The notes: a model not told the origin generated them from the letters alone. Shown: positions 1-12,384, counted from the stretch's first letter. The stretch: DNA of 64,000 nt from Vitis vinifera (GCF_030704535.1 NC_081822.1:5891501-5955500), one strand, 5' to 3'. Program-made: numbers and translations.

Positions 1-1066
1 GTATAAATCCCTTCGTATTCTTATATTTTTTTAAAAATAAAATTGAATAAGATTTTTGTTAATTGACATCAATAATAAAGTAATAAATTTTTGAAAACTC
101 AAAAGCTTTGCTAGTATAGTATTATATTAAAAAATGCTAATATTGAGAAAGATAAATACAATAGTAGTCAATAGTATTGTAGTTTTAATTTTTAAATTTT
201 TTTATTTTATTGTATTGTTCAATATTTCCAAGGATGTTTGTTTTTAAATAAAAATATATATAAATCTAGTTTCACGATTAAAAAAATACCAAAATTAAAA
301 GGGAGATCGATTATTTACAATTAAGTGTTTGTCCATTTACTTGCTAATTGGTGTTGTTGACATAACAAATAAAAAAGTTATTTTAATAAATAATTATCTG
401 ATTTATGAAAAATATTTTTAAATGGATAAAAATATAAAGGGCTATTTTGTAAAATTATGAAATGCGGCCTAATATAATTCCACTTTAAGTACTTCGTACT
501 TTGTTATGTTTTGAGTAATTTTATGAAGTGTAAGGTGTATGGACTTGTATGTTCTTTCTTTTTCTGGAAATGAAAAATACAAAAATATCTCCGAGAAAAG
601 TAGTGAGATTGTATGGTATTGGATGTGTCTTCCACAAATGGTAGAAATAAATCAAATTTCATTAAATGTCGCCAAGACTTGTCATTGTTGTGTGCTTATG
701 GCTCCTTTCATTAAATGTTTCACCAAATGCTCTCAAGTCAGACTAATCACTATTCTGATTATAATTACTGAATTACCCTTCCTGTATTCCACCACCTAAC
801 AACCACCCACAGCCACGCCACGTCCTCCTTGTTCAATTCTTCGTAAGGGTAAATCTGCCAACTCGCTCTCTTCATAAGCCATAGAAGGGACCAGGGGGCG
901 GCATTTAATTCATGATGCATAGGTGGTTGCACGTAGGCCTAACTACTTCAATTTCCGTTACCCCCTTTGGTTCCTTGTTATAATCATAAACCAAACACGT
1001 AGTCGTAGTCGTAGTCGACATCGAAATAATTTGAACCAACGATCAGAGAAATCCATCGGTCTTCTT
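1..1066. other. AT-rich intergenic DNA
   Basis: No credible gene is visible. The stretch is AT-rich with many homopolymer runs. The one sizeable open frame, at 539-799 on the plus strand, has biased composition, no recognisable domain and no splice context, so it is not called. The last 250 bases are less AT-rich, but I recognise nothing in them. Confidence 0.6.
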
Positions 1067-1608
1067 TTGATTTTAGGGAGAATTATCTTTTGGGGTAGAT
1101 GACCCCCAAATTAACAAAAGGTCTATATAACTTTTCAAATTGAGTTGAAGGACATGAAATAGTAACGGATAAATATACCATTTAAGAACACATATAAAAT
1201 ATTTTATAAAATTAAGTTAAATAATTTTTTTTCAATAACTTTTTTTTTTCAAAAATATTAAATTAAATGTTTTTTAAATATTAAAATAAATAATTGTATT
1301 TAAAAAAAATATTAAATTAAATAAATTTATTTCTAAAAAATATTAAATTAAATAAAAATATTTAAAAAAATATTAAATTACATAAAAGTATTTTTTAAAA
1401 ATATTAAATTAAATAAAAGTATTTTTCAAAAATATTAATTTTTTTTTTTAAATCAACAAATGACATTTTTATAAATACTGAATAATGATATCCTTCAACT
1501 CAATTTTCATACTTTCATTGTGTCTTGGGCTCAATTTGAAGAATTACATAGACCTTTTGTTAATTTGGTAGTCCATCTATCTCAAAACATAATTCTCCCT
1601 TGATTTTA
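1067..1608. mobile_element. Mutator-type MITE with perfect 9-bp TSD
   Basis: The element proper is 1076-1599 (524 bp). Its ends are long imperfect terminal inverted repeats of about 75 bp that begin GGGAGAATTAT. The left arm shares CAAATTAACAAAAGGTCTAT with the reverse complement of the right arm. It is flanked by the identical 9-mer TTGATTTTA at 1067-1075 and 1600-1608. A 9-bp target duplication with long inverted repeats is typical of Mutator-like (MULE) elements. The interior (about 1245-1440) is several imperfect copies of a roughly 30-bp unit built on AATATTAAATTAAAT. It has no coding capacity, so it is non-autonomous. Confidence 0.85.
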
Positions 1609-3831
1609 TTTGTATGGTACAATATTTGGACTGTAACGGACATATTGAAGGACAAAGGCTGTTCATAAATTTAATGACCATGATTTTGGGTGGGATTGAA
1701 TTTATGAAATTCATGTGTACCGAACGGGTGCAGTGAACTCAGCCGCTCCAAGCGTGAAGTTCATGAAAAAAAGGCCCAAAGTATTCATATTTGTGATAAA
1801 TGTGTGTAGCACGGAAGAATAGGCATCGAATTCATTCCGAACGAGACTTAGATTTATTTTCTAACATCTTGATTTCTGTAATTTTATTTATATTACCTAT
1901 GAAAGATCCTGAAATTATAGGCGTTTTTTATTAAAATTTTGACTATTTTACCTAAAAAATGAAACAATATATTTTTTATTTATTATGATATTTGGAATTA
2001 GTCTATTTATTAGAAAGGGGTTATCAAATCGTCGGTTTAGATATATTTTTTATTTTATGTCATTTAAATAAATAGCTTTTATATAAAGATATAATATATT
2101 AGACAAAAAGGATATTCTTATATTTTAAATAACTGCTTTAAAGTATTTTAAATTTTAAATTTTGGGATGATAAACATCATTCAAGGTATGCTTTTTAAAT
2201 CATCTTAAAAAATGATTATATTTTATGGATAACTAATTAAAATGAATAAAATAACCGTAGAATTATAAATCTAACCTCTCACTTTTTTTTATAAAAAAAA
2301 ATATTTATTTAAGCCAAAATATTTTTACTTTTTCTCTTGTAAATAATAAAAAATGTTAAAGGGCATTTATTGAAAAAACGAGTTACTATTCAAGTTAAAA
2401 AATGAGAGAGGTTAGTGTTACAAAATTTAAATATTTTCAACAATTTTAATCAATTAATGATATATTAAAAGTTCATTTCACAACGATTTTAAAAAACATT
2501 TTTTGGCTTAAATCATTTTTTTTTCAAAAAAGAAAATGAGGTATTTAACAAAATTTATGAAACACTTTTAAAAATATGAAACATTATTTACAATATTTTT
2601 TTTAAAATTTAACAGATGATTCTTTTTAAAATACTTATAAATAAAATATTTTTATTAAAAACACTTTTAAGTAAAAAATACTTAAATAAATAAAACAAAC
2701 TCGCGATATTATATAGTGGTGATTTATCAAGGCTTTAATTGATGCGTAGAAAAAGGAAAACAAAAGTCATTTAGTTTAAAATTTTGATTAAACATAATTA
2801 TTATTAGTTTAAAATTTTATCAAACACAGTAACTTTTTCATTTATTATTTTTATTTGACTTTCATTGAAGAATTATTTATTTAAAAGAGTTAGTAAAAAG
2901 CTGATTTTTGAAAATTAACCGTTTGTATTTTTTTTGTCTTATTTTGATAAAAATACCCTTTTTATTATTATTATTTTTTAAATTTATACATAAATACTTA
3001 AAATGATAATTGACATTTATGTTAAAAATTGATTACTTTTTTTAGAAAAATATGAGAATGGTTACTTTCATAATAATTAGGGAATTATTTCATCATTTTA
3101 AGCAAATATTTTTATTTTGAATATATTTTTATTTTCCTTATTTGAGAAATTTATGGCTCTAATGAAATATAATTAATTAAGTAATTTAATGATATAAAGA
3201 TATAAAAAAAATTACATTTTAGAATCATGAATTTTTTTATTTAATTTCAGACCCCAAAGGATGTACACATGTACATCAATCACACTCTGAATTAATAGAA
3301 AAGAAAAAGATAGGGTCCGGTGGTGATGTGGACAGGGAAAGAGTCCTTTATGATATTTTTGATAATAAATTATTTTTAATAATAATTGTGGGACCCATAA
3401 TGATGAGGAGAGCGAACTAGAAACAGCATGGACAGGTAGGATTGTGGTCAACTTTGGGGTGGGACGCGATCGTAAAAGTTGAGGGAAGAGAGGGGGTGGG
3501 GTCCAGGGAAGGAAAGGTGGAGGAGAGCACAGAGGAAGAGAGAGGTGGGGAATAGGGGGAAACGCAGAGCGCGTGAGGGGAACATGCAGAGGGGCAGAGT
3601 GAGTAAGGCTTTTGATTCGCGTCAGAATCAACCGAACCAAATCTCACATTTATGCCAAAATATATATTATTTTTTTATTCACTTGAATGCCACTTTCACC
3701 TCTCTCTCTCTTCTCTGTTTTCTCTTCCATGAATTTCCTCTTCTGCTCACTCTCTCTCATCTATTCTCCCCTCTCTATCGTCTCATTCTCTTCTAATTCT
3801 TAGAGCCTCCTCTTATATTTTTGGGATTATT
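1609..3831. other. Intergenic DNA, promoter region and 5' leader of the VIN3-like gene
   Basis: About 1.6 kb of AT-rich DNA with no gene is followed, from about 3240, by more GC-balanced sequence. That part probably contains the promoter and the untranslated leader of the downstream PHD-finger gene. A purine-rich block at 3475-3580 and a CT-rich block at 3695-3800 are visible. CT-rich leaders are common in plant 5' UTRs. The transcription start cannot be placed by eye. Confidence 0.5.
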
Positions 3832-6800
3832 ATGAGAAAACCGGAGGCAAAGTTTTCAGGCATGGAGTCAGCGTTTTCAGGTAACTAATTTTTTTTTCTC
3901 ATTTTTTAAAACTTTTTTTTTGGTCTTTTTGTTGGTGGGTTCTGAACAAAGGTGCTGTCTTGCCTTGTTTATGATGCGCTCTTCACAATGCCTGTTTGAT
4001 TGAAGTCGGGTACACATGGGTTTGCTTTTTGTGCTATTTTTTGTGGCTTTATTTTGCTATTTTTAGACCTATTTATTGCTTTGTTGTTGAGAAATGAGAA
4101 TGCATGTGGGGCAGTGTTTGGATGAGAATTATATTTCTGGTTTTTGTGTTTTATCAGGGTTAAAAAAACTGTTCTTTATTTTGTCCTGTGTGTGTGTTGT
4201 GTTGTGTTGCTTTCAGTTTGGGTTGTTTACTTCTGGGTTTTGTTTTGTTCACTTCTTTTATTGTGTTAATATGTTGCTGGGTTCTTCATGAAATCTATTA
4301 GTAAACCTTATATTTTTCTGGGGAACATTGGCATCTTTTGTTGCCCTTAAGACTAGTGAACAGCTAATTAGTAGTGAAATTTTCTGGTCATGTCTCTACC
4401 TTATGTTAATTAGGTTATTGTAGGGGTTCATTTTGTAGGATGGTGTTGGTTTTTGACTGACCCAAGCACATTCCCGGATCATACTTCAAGGGTGTGATTG
4501 TTTAATTGCCAACATTTTTTCATGATTTACATGTGATCTACTTCTGCCAATGGAATTGAGAGGGGTTTGCAATACAATGGCAAGGCAAACCATGATTAAA
4601 AAAGTAGCTTTGGCAATGAAGAAACATATTAAAATCTTTGGGAAAAAATCATTGTAGGATTTTGCAATGACTTATCTTGTTTTATTATGTTACCTAGTTT
4701 CAAAATCAACTAAGAAATTGAATTGCGTGTATGCGTTACAGAAGTCATTGTGGGGTGGACCATTTCTGTAATCAGCAGAGTGCAATGTAGATGTAATCAC
4801 ATCTTCAATCTTCTCTTAATCATGGGCTAAATTCTTAAAAAAATTTGGTGGTGCACTGGTGGTAGCTGCAAGACAGTGGCAATGATGGTGGCCTCTGGGT
4901 AGGTGAAGCTAGTAATAGTTGTAGTGGCGAAGACAGTGACATAATGTTTTAGTTGCACGGTAGTGGTGGTGGTGATGTTAGATGAGAGGCAATGACTATG
5001 GTAGTGATGGCAGCAGTTACATCTAGGTTGTTGATGAAAGAAATCAAAGTGGTGCAATGGTGGTAGTCAGGGCGGTGTCTATAGCTTCAGGTGACAGAAG
5101 AGCCTAAAATAGTGATGATGCCACTGTGGCCCTGGTGGAGTGGAGATGGTGGTGGTTCCAGTTGTATCAATGCAGTGATGATATATTGTCTACTTTGAAC
5201 AACCTATATTTCATAAATGGTTTTGCTAAATTTCAATTAATATTATGAACAGGCCCATGCTCAGGGTGGGGCACTTAGTAATTCAGTTTGGCAATTAGTC
5301 ACTAAGATATAACGAAGGGGTGGAAAAAGAGTGGGGACTTTTATTTATCTGTAATGGCTTGAGAAAATGTGAGTTTCTGGAATTCGGTTCCACTGGGTTA
5401 GTTGCAGGCTCATATTGCTGATCAAGTGAGTTTCATAGTTGATAGAAAGTAATAGTATCTAATTAAAGAATTATGAATGGAAAATTTGCCTTAATGGATG
5501 TGACAAACCTTTTTTTTGGCATGCTTGATTTCATCTACATGTGCTGTTGTTTGAAAATGCATGATTTTCATTTATCAGGTTTTGTACTTGACCCTGAAAA
5601 ATGTAGTCGTCTAAGCTTGGGAGAGAAAAGAGAACTAGTTCATGAAATTGCTCAGTGGTCGAAAGATGCCCCGGAGATTCTTCGTTCATTTACTCGCAGA
5701 GAGCTTCTTGAAATCATCTGTGCTGAAATGGGTAAAGAGAGAAAGTACACTGGATTCACAAAGTTTAGAATGATAGAGCACCTGCTAAAGTTAATTTCTA
5801 AGAAGTCCAAGAACAGAACTGATAACTCTATTGCTTCTTCCCCAGCCAAAACTCAAATTGGATCCAAACGACAGAGAAAGAAAGAAAACCCACTTCAACC
5901 ACTTACTGACCTGGATCATTTTTCCCCAGAGAAATGCAAAGAAGTTAAAACCCTGCTCTGTCAGAACCTTGCATGCAGAGCTAGTTTGAGTCCAGAGGAT
6001 GCTTTTTGCAAGAGATGTTCTTGCTGTATCTGTCATCAGTATGATGATAACAAGGATCCTAGTCTATGGTTGACCTGCAGTTCAGGTTCTCCTAACAAGG
6101 ATGACTCTTGTGGCATGTCATGCCATCTGACATGTGCTCTCAAGCATGAAAGAACTGGCATTACGAAGAATGGCTGTCGTCCAAAGTTGGATGGGGAATT
6201 CTATTGTGCTTCTTGTGGGAAAATTAATGGACTATTGAGGTAATCATCTTTTCCTTTAACACCTTTAAACAGTTTATGTCTCCCCATCATTCTTTCTACA
6301 GAATAGAAAATATGTACCAGACAATAATAATATTTTAACAGGGGCAAGTTGTGTTGGTCCAAAACAAGAGCCAAATGACCCAATTCAATAATGGGTTAGC
6401 TTTTGTGCCCACAAAAAAGGTTTTGGATATTGCTTTTTCAATATGCTAGTTCAACAGATATTATTAATGGTATGCTAAATGCTTACATGGCTTTGTGTCT
6501 TAACGCTGTCCCTTTTATTGAGCATTTTTTTTTGTGTCTATAGAGACCAACTTAAGGTTTCCTTGCATTAGGATTGAGAAATTGGGTAAATTAACCTGCC
6601 ACCCTGAGAAGAAATTTTATGTAATAAATATAATATGAGATCAGTCTTTCAGAATATCTAATGTAATGGTAAGAATGTTTATACAGCAACCAGCCTATCC
6701 TAAACTGACCAAACCAAAACCAAGTTGCAGCCTGTGGTTCAAATTATACTGGTTGGCTTGTCACTAATATTCACTCATTTAGTGAAACAAAATGCTAAAA

Positions 6801-8297
6801 GAATGGTGTGTTAATTGGATGTTTGGCATCCTTCAGAACCTGGAGAAAACAGTTAATGGTTGCCAAGGAGGCTAGAAGAGTAGATGTACTATGTCTGCGT
6901 GTCTTCCTGAGCCACAAGATTCTCAAAGGAACTGAGCAATACAAGGACCTGCAAAAGACTATGGAAACTGCCGTGAAAAGGCTGAAGAATGAAGTGGGGC
7001 CTCTTGATCGAGTGTGCACAAAGATGGCACGTGGGATTGTCAACAGGCTCTCCTGTGGTGCAGAGGTTCAGAAATTGTGCACTTCTGCAGTTGAAGCTTT
7101 TGATTCCATGTTTCCTGACCCTTACCCTGCTGATACAGATCAGAAAGAACAAGCAGGTACCTTTCTTGTTTCTAGAATTTGGTATTTCAACATTTGGATG
7201 AAACAGAGTCCTTAAATGATTCAATATTTGATTTTTCTAGCATTTGGGTGCACAAGTTTTCAAACTAAAAAAAAAAATGATGACCAATAAATTTATGGTC
7301 AGTTTGATTGAATTATTTTAAGTTAGGAAAATAACTTCAGTCCCATAAACAAACTGGAATGGTTTCATCATCCTGCAGTTATGAGGACCTAAATGATGTT
7401 TTTCACTGATGTTTTTATTAATTTACTATGCTTACTCCTGCAGGGATGCAGATACGATTTGAAGAATGTTCCCCAACTTCAGTGGTCATTGTACTAGGAT
7501 ATGAAGACCATTTGTTGGAGGAATTCTTAGGCTGCAGGCTGTGGCATCGGAAGTCTACTATGAAGGATTATCCAGAAAAACCCACTTACATTGTACTGAG
7601 GCCAGAAAAACGATTCCAGGTGACTGATCTCAATCCTTCAACTGAGTACTTGTGTAAGGTTTCCCTGTTCAGCAGCACAAGGGTTTTGGGTGTTTGGGAA
7701 GCCAAATGGGTCACACCCTCATTAAGCAGAAGCTCTGTCTCAGCTTTAGATGATGAACATAGAAGGGGAGAGAATACCTTAATGCTTCAAGAATATTCTC
7801 AGATGGATTCAACGAATTCTAGTGATACTAAATTGGTCTCCTGTGACCACTCTGAGAAGCTTAGATCACTGGATGACATCAACAAGAACAAGAATTCTGG
7901 ATTCCACATACTGCCTCCTCCCATGGAGGCTGTTCCTTTACTGATCCCCTCATCAGTTCCTCCTTCCACACCATCTAAAACTGATAAAATGCATGAAGTT
8001 CCGGGCTTGGGTAGCAAGAAGCAGATCAGAGAGAGTGACTATGAATACTCTGTCAGAGTTATCAAATGGTTAGAATGCCAAGGGCACATAGCTGAAGATT
8101 TTAGAGTGAAATTTCTCACTTGGTTCAGCTTGAAAGCAACAATGCAAGAAAGAAGGGTGGTTAGTGTTTTTGTGGATACTCTGATTGATGACCCGCCAAG
8201 TTTGGCTGAGCAGCTCATCCATTCCTTCATGGACGAGATTTGTTATGACCAGAAATCGGTTTCTAAGCAAGGGTTCTGCGCTAGCCTTTGGCACTGA
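3832..8297 (+). CDS. VIN3: VIN3-like PHD finger / FNIII / VEL-domain protein
   Basis: Four exons (3832-3880, 5579-6239, 6837-7156, 7444-8297) join in frame to 627 codons. An in-frame ATG at 3862 is an alternative start, giving a protein that begins MESAFSG. Visible in order: a conserved N-terminal helical region with [12 protein letters not shown]; a basic stretch (KRQRKK); a Cys/His-rich PHD finger at about residues 160-230 ([10 protein letters not shown] to FYCASCGK); the RRVDVLC and [10 protein letters not shown] blocks; a fibronectin type III domain at about 345-440; and the C-terminal VEL domain at about 543-612. The protein ends in LWH, as I recall for Arabidopsis VIN3. VEL proteins associate with PRC2 and promote H3K27me3 silencing of flowering genes such as FLC. 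The VEL domain mediates head-to-tail polymerisation. Family assignment is very secure. VIN3 versus VIL2/VEL1 orthology is less so. The 1.7-kb first intron follows a very short first coding exon. Confidence 0.93.
4845..5165. repeat. Degenerate GTG/GGT-rich low-complexity tract in VIN3 intron 1
   Basis: About 320 bp inside the first intron is dominated by imperfect GTGGTG, GATGGTG and GTAGTGG units. The opposite strand gives a spurious His/Thr-rich open frame (4827-5057). It looks like a decayed trinucleotide-based minisatellite. I see no coding role. Confidence 0.6.
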
Positions 8298-8892
8298 ACA
8301 ATGAACAGTGAAATTTATCTTATGTGAAAATTATATGGACTAGTTAATCCATCTAGTAGTGTTTTTTTTCTCTTCCTTTAGGTGGGAAAGGAGATTCTGA
8401 ATTAGTTGATCCATCTAGGCTTGTTCAGGGAAGAGATTCATGAGGTTGATGACCCAAGTATTTTGGGGGTGGGGGGGGGGGCAGGAAGGCAGAGTTATCA
8501 AGCCCTTGATAATTTCTTCAAGCAAGAAAATGTGAAGTTCTTTGACCATGATTTCTGGTAACTACTTGGTTGTGTTTGGATTACAGGTTCAATTTGCAAA
8601 AGCACAAAGCAGTTGTAGATAATGCTTCTTGATTTCACCTCAAAAAACCTTGTTTTTACTATGATTTACAGAAGTGATAAATTGAGTTCCTCAAGATTTG
8701 TAGCTGAGGGATATGCAGATGATTTTCTCGACTTCAAATTTTCTATCTTCAACCAAATTATTCTTGAGCGCCCATTTGTCAAACCAAGATCTCAGAAAGT
8801 TACATGCATCGAAACATCTCCTAGTGGATTATCGTCTCTTCGCACAAAGTAGCTGGCTCGGAGATACTTACAAAAATATATTTCTAGCCATT

Positions 8893-8973
8893 AAGGTGCA
8901 GCGGTTGACTGGACATCTAGGGGTAAAGCACTGTTTCAATGCGGGTCGCGAGAGCGGTACCAAATCGAGAATA
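8893..8973 (+). pseudogene. Organellar large-subunit rRNA fragment (NUPT/NUMT)
   Basis: The stretch contains TTGACTGGACATCTAGGGGT, then AAAGCACTGTTTC and GCGAGAGCGGTACCAAATCG. I recognise these as a stretch of bacterial-type LSU rRNA (the GGGGTAAAGCACTGTTTCG neighbourhood), as found in plant plastid or mitochondrial 23S/26S genes. Similarity fades after about 8973, and upstream (AGCTGGCTCGGAGATACTT, 8850-8870) it is only suggestive. It is far too short to be functional and is best read as organelle DNA inserted in the nucleus. I cannot tell plastid from mitochondrial origin by eye. Confidence 0.55.
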
Positions 8974-9327
8974 GTAGTAAAAAATAAGGCAAGGCAAATC
9001 AAAGGGAAAATTGGAAAAGAAATGGATTAGAGGATTGGCTGGAATGCAGTTTTAGGGCAGGACGAGAGGAAGAAAATGATTGGGCACCTGTGTTCTCCAA
9101 TTCAACTTTACTAAAAGTTTCCAAAGTGTCCATGATATGTTAATAGGCACAATTGCTCTTCAGGGTTCAGTGGAAAATTCTTTTTGGCGTTATTCATAGA
9201 ATGGTTCCTTGAAGAGGCAAGGTCCAAATTTCTCTTGGTTTATAACAAACATCATAATCTGGGTGAAATCTCATCTTTCCCTCTTGCTGGAAATAAGCAT
9301 GCAAATGCCTAAATGTGATTTTCTCAG

Positions 9328-9540
9328 ATTGCCCAAGCTGAGAAATTGCAGCAAGCTGCAGCCAGGGAGCTGTCTCTCATTGGACTCATTGAACAAAAAT
9401 ATCAGAAAATGCAGAGTTATCTAATTGCAGAAATTCAACATCAAATGCAGTATACAAAGGGGGCAGCCCAAAGTTTCAGTAATTGTGAAACCGAACTTAC
9501 AAAACTTTACATACAAATGTCAACTTGCTATATTAGATAG
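9328..9540 (+). other. Orphan exon-like coiled-coil reading frame
   Basis: After an acceptor-like TTTTCTCAG there is an open frame of 70 codons ending in TAG at 9538-9540. It begins IAQAEKLQQAAARELSLIGL and continues with EQKYQKMQSYLIAEIQHQMQ, a heptad-compatible, Gln/Glu/Lys-rich helix that looks like real protein rather than noise. I found no upstream exon that joins it, and the only gene next to it on this strand ends at 8297. It may be the last exon of a degraded or captured gene, or an unannotated small gene. I do not recognise the family. Confidence 0.35.
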
Positions 9541-9751
9541 ATAGAGTGAAATCAGTTGTCGGTAACCTTCTGAGTCCTGATAATATATTTTGAGAATCAA
9601 TGAATGCCAGCAAAATAACTTGACTTCTGAAGTGGGGTATGAAACTTCTTGGTGCTCTGGGCAGATTGATCCAATAGATGCTGGCTTAACTACTGTTTGA
9701 CCATCGTCTGCAGAGTGCAGAAGTACTTCTCCATAAAACTCAGGGAAACTA

Positions 9752-12384
9752 TCATGTACCAGAAGCATCATTCACGGCTTCATTGAATGAGGCAGCCAGG
9801 TATTCTGCAAGGCTTTGTTGAGAACTGGATTCATTTGTAGCTTCTGAAACTCTTGTTTTTTTCATGTTTATAGATTTTGGGAGCCAGGACTTTGGAGAGT
9901 CTGAGGCATTTCCCATCTTCCCTAAAGCTTTTTCTCTGCTCCAAATGACAGGCTTCAAGAACTTCCACGGATCTTCTACCATGGACTTGTTGTAGAACAA
10001 CTCTGGTCGATCCTGTGCAGAGACATGAGCATGAAAACCCAGCCCTCTCCCACGGCCACGCCCTGAACCAGGACTCATGCTGTTACCAAACCAGCCACTC
10101 CTACCTCTTCCAGAATTAGGACTGGAGCTGCCTCCACGTCCAGAAACAGGGCTGGGGCTATTGTTGAACCAGTGACCCCTGCCTCGCCCAGATCTGAAAC
10201 TAGGGCTGCCTACCGGTCTGAAGCCAGGGCTAGGAAAATTACCACCTCTTGGTGAATTAGATGGAACACCATACCTAGGCATGCCATTAGACCCATTCCA
10301 GACTCCAGGAGTTCCTTGATGAGCAGGAAAAGGACTAGCCATTTCTATTGGGCTTCTATAGGGTCCAGAGCTGTGATAGAGACCTTGTGCTTGGTTTATT
10401 CCCTGACCTGGTGAAAAATTGGGTTGGAATGGAGGATTGGGAGAGGGGGTCATTTCACAGTTCCTTGGTCCTGCTGTTAAAAAATCAATAGAAAGGAGGA
10501 AGCAATTCCTTCATTTAGAATCATGGTGCCCATAAACTAATGTATAAAAAAAAGAATTAACTTTCAAGTGGCTAATTAAATTGTAAAACTCTGAACAATA
10601 ACAGATCAATAGCCCAGCTCAAACTATACTTCATGAAGCAATCGTTCCTTTTCATTTAGAAGAAAATAATGAAGCCCTTGATGACTGACTCAAGGCCAAG
10701 GGGTGCAGACGGGGGAGATTCTACTTTGATTCCATATAGCAGCAGGGAATATAAAGGAAATTGTAAGAAAATAATAAGTTTAACCCTTTTATAAAAAGCT
10801 TAAAAATGAGAAAGTCCAACTATATTATCAAACATGCTCTAAAAACAATGGTCCAAAAAACATCTTTCAACAATAGTAATTTTTTCGTTTTTTTCTTTTT
10901 TGGATGAATATCTTTCAACAATAGTAATACCACAGTTATAAAACTAAAATAATAATAATCAATCTGTCTACGTGATTACATGGCTAAAAATGCTATGGCA
11001 TAGTATCAAAATAAATTTTAAAAGAATTTTTGAGACACCAAAAATAAAACTTGTGTATCACATGGACTACCCACAATGTTCATCAAACCATATCCAGAAG
11101 GACTTTCCATGATTAGACCATGTTCATGCTTTTCTATTTCACATTGGATCTGTTTGATGCGTGTACGGTTTTCTTATCCATGTTAACTGTCAACCCAACA
11201 TTAGTCCTTTATATCCGAATAACAATTTCTGCCAAACTTCAATGCAGATGATATCTAAGATAGTAACAAGTCAAATAGTTTCCATAAAATTTTGCAAGCT
11301 TATTTCTCAGAGCATAGATCACAACATATTTTATGATATTTCATGGTCTAAGTAATGTTGATCAGGATTTGGCTGCTAGAGTTTTTAGTTCAAGCCTGAC
11401 CTTATGCTTACTAAGTTCTCAAACCCAAACCAACTCCCAGTAACAAGAACTCCTCCAACCATGGAAAGAGCTAAATTACCCCAAGTTGCAACCCTAGTTT
11501 TGCAACTAAGGATAAAAAAATTTTTGTCTGTAGGGCACCCAAGCAGCGGCTATATTATATCACCAGAAAATTTAGGAAGCACTGATGACACACCAATAGA
11601 TTATGAAAGGGTGCAAAGAAATCCATATAAGAGCTGGAAATAGATTTTATTTTCCACCAGCTAAAATGTGGAAGGTAAGAAAAATAAATTTGAGTTCAGA
11701 AGTTTTTTCTCCAATTTGTTTCCGTTTATAGGCAATGAAGAATTTGATATTGTACAAGTTATTGTATTTTATTTCACTTGTATTTTCCATGGCAGCCCAA
11801 AGGAGAGAAGTTGAGTAAATTTTTATTTTTTTTTGGGGCGTGGGGGGTGGGGGGGTCTTGTTTTGTTCTGATTTTTCTTTTTTAATACTTGCTTTCCACA
11901 TATTTTCAGCAATCTAAAAGAAGCATAAAAATGTGTCACCCAAGCGCAAAATTTGTCACCGGAAAAATAAAAATCATGCAAAGAGAATGCAATGTTTAAA
12001 TTCAACTTAATAAGCACATCGACATTGTCAAATAAAAGTGATTTTTAAAAGAGTTATGTTACCAGATAGAGATGATGACATCCGAGCCATGGTAGCCGTA
12101 TAACCACTATTACTTGAAGGTGTTAAATAATCCTGCTGAATCTGGTTACCGACCTTACTTCTCCTCTTGTTACTGGAGAATGCTGACATAGGGTCTGTGT
12201 AAAAATCAAATCTCGGAGTCACACAAGAGTCCTCCTGCACTGGCAGAGTAGCAGATCCTTCAACTAATGGATTAGAGAGGTAACCAGGCATGGCAGAAGT
12301 ATCAACAGTGTCAGAAACTTTGGTCTGAGCAGCTTCCATTCGCATTGCTTTCAGTCTTTCTCTTCTCTTCTCTGATTCCTCCAT
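9752..12384 (-). CDS. SIC: SICKLE, proline/glycine-rich miRNA biogenesis and splicing factor
   Basis: Two coding exons on the minus strand (12384-12063 and 10470-9752) join to 346 codons. The start MEESEKRRERLKAMRMEAAQ is the family's N-terminal signature. FDFYTDPMSAFSS follows. The second exon carries repeated SGRGR / SPxSGRG elements (about residues 165-240), the conserved MVEDPWKFLKPVIW block, WLPKSI, and the C-terminal QQSLAEYLAASFNEA. These match Arabidopsis SICKLE (At4g24500), which is needed for accumulation of a subset of miRNAs, co-localises with HYL1 in nuclear foci, and affects turnover of excised introns and splicing of clock transcripts. A 5'-leader intron is likely. The second exon's acceptor is a TAACAGCAG tandem site, so a version with one extra Ala is possible. 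The low-complexity middle is normal for the family. Confidence 0.93.

Larger units (their letters stand above)
8298..9751. other. Convergent intergenic region (3' UTRs of VIN3-like and SICKLE genes)
   Basis: The two flanking genes point toward each other, so this stretch should hold both 3' UTRs. A guanine run (8465-8481) lies about 170 bp past the VIN3-like stop. Two unusual segments inside it are listed separately: an organellar rRNA fragment near 8.9 kb and an orphan reading frame at 9.33-9.54 kb. No complete gene is visible. Confidence 0.6.

Noticed and set aside
3212-3796. Open frames on both strands around 3.2-3.8 kb
   Set aside because: Pro/Ser-rich and Arg/Glu-rich translations of the purine- and CT-rich leader of the VIN3-like gene; overlapping on both strands with no domain.
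4827-5057. His/Thr-rich minus-strand frame
   Set aside because: Translation of the GTG-rich low-complexity tract in an intron.
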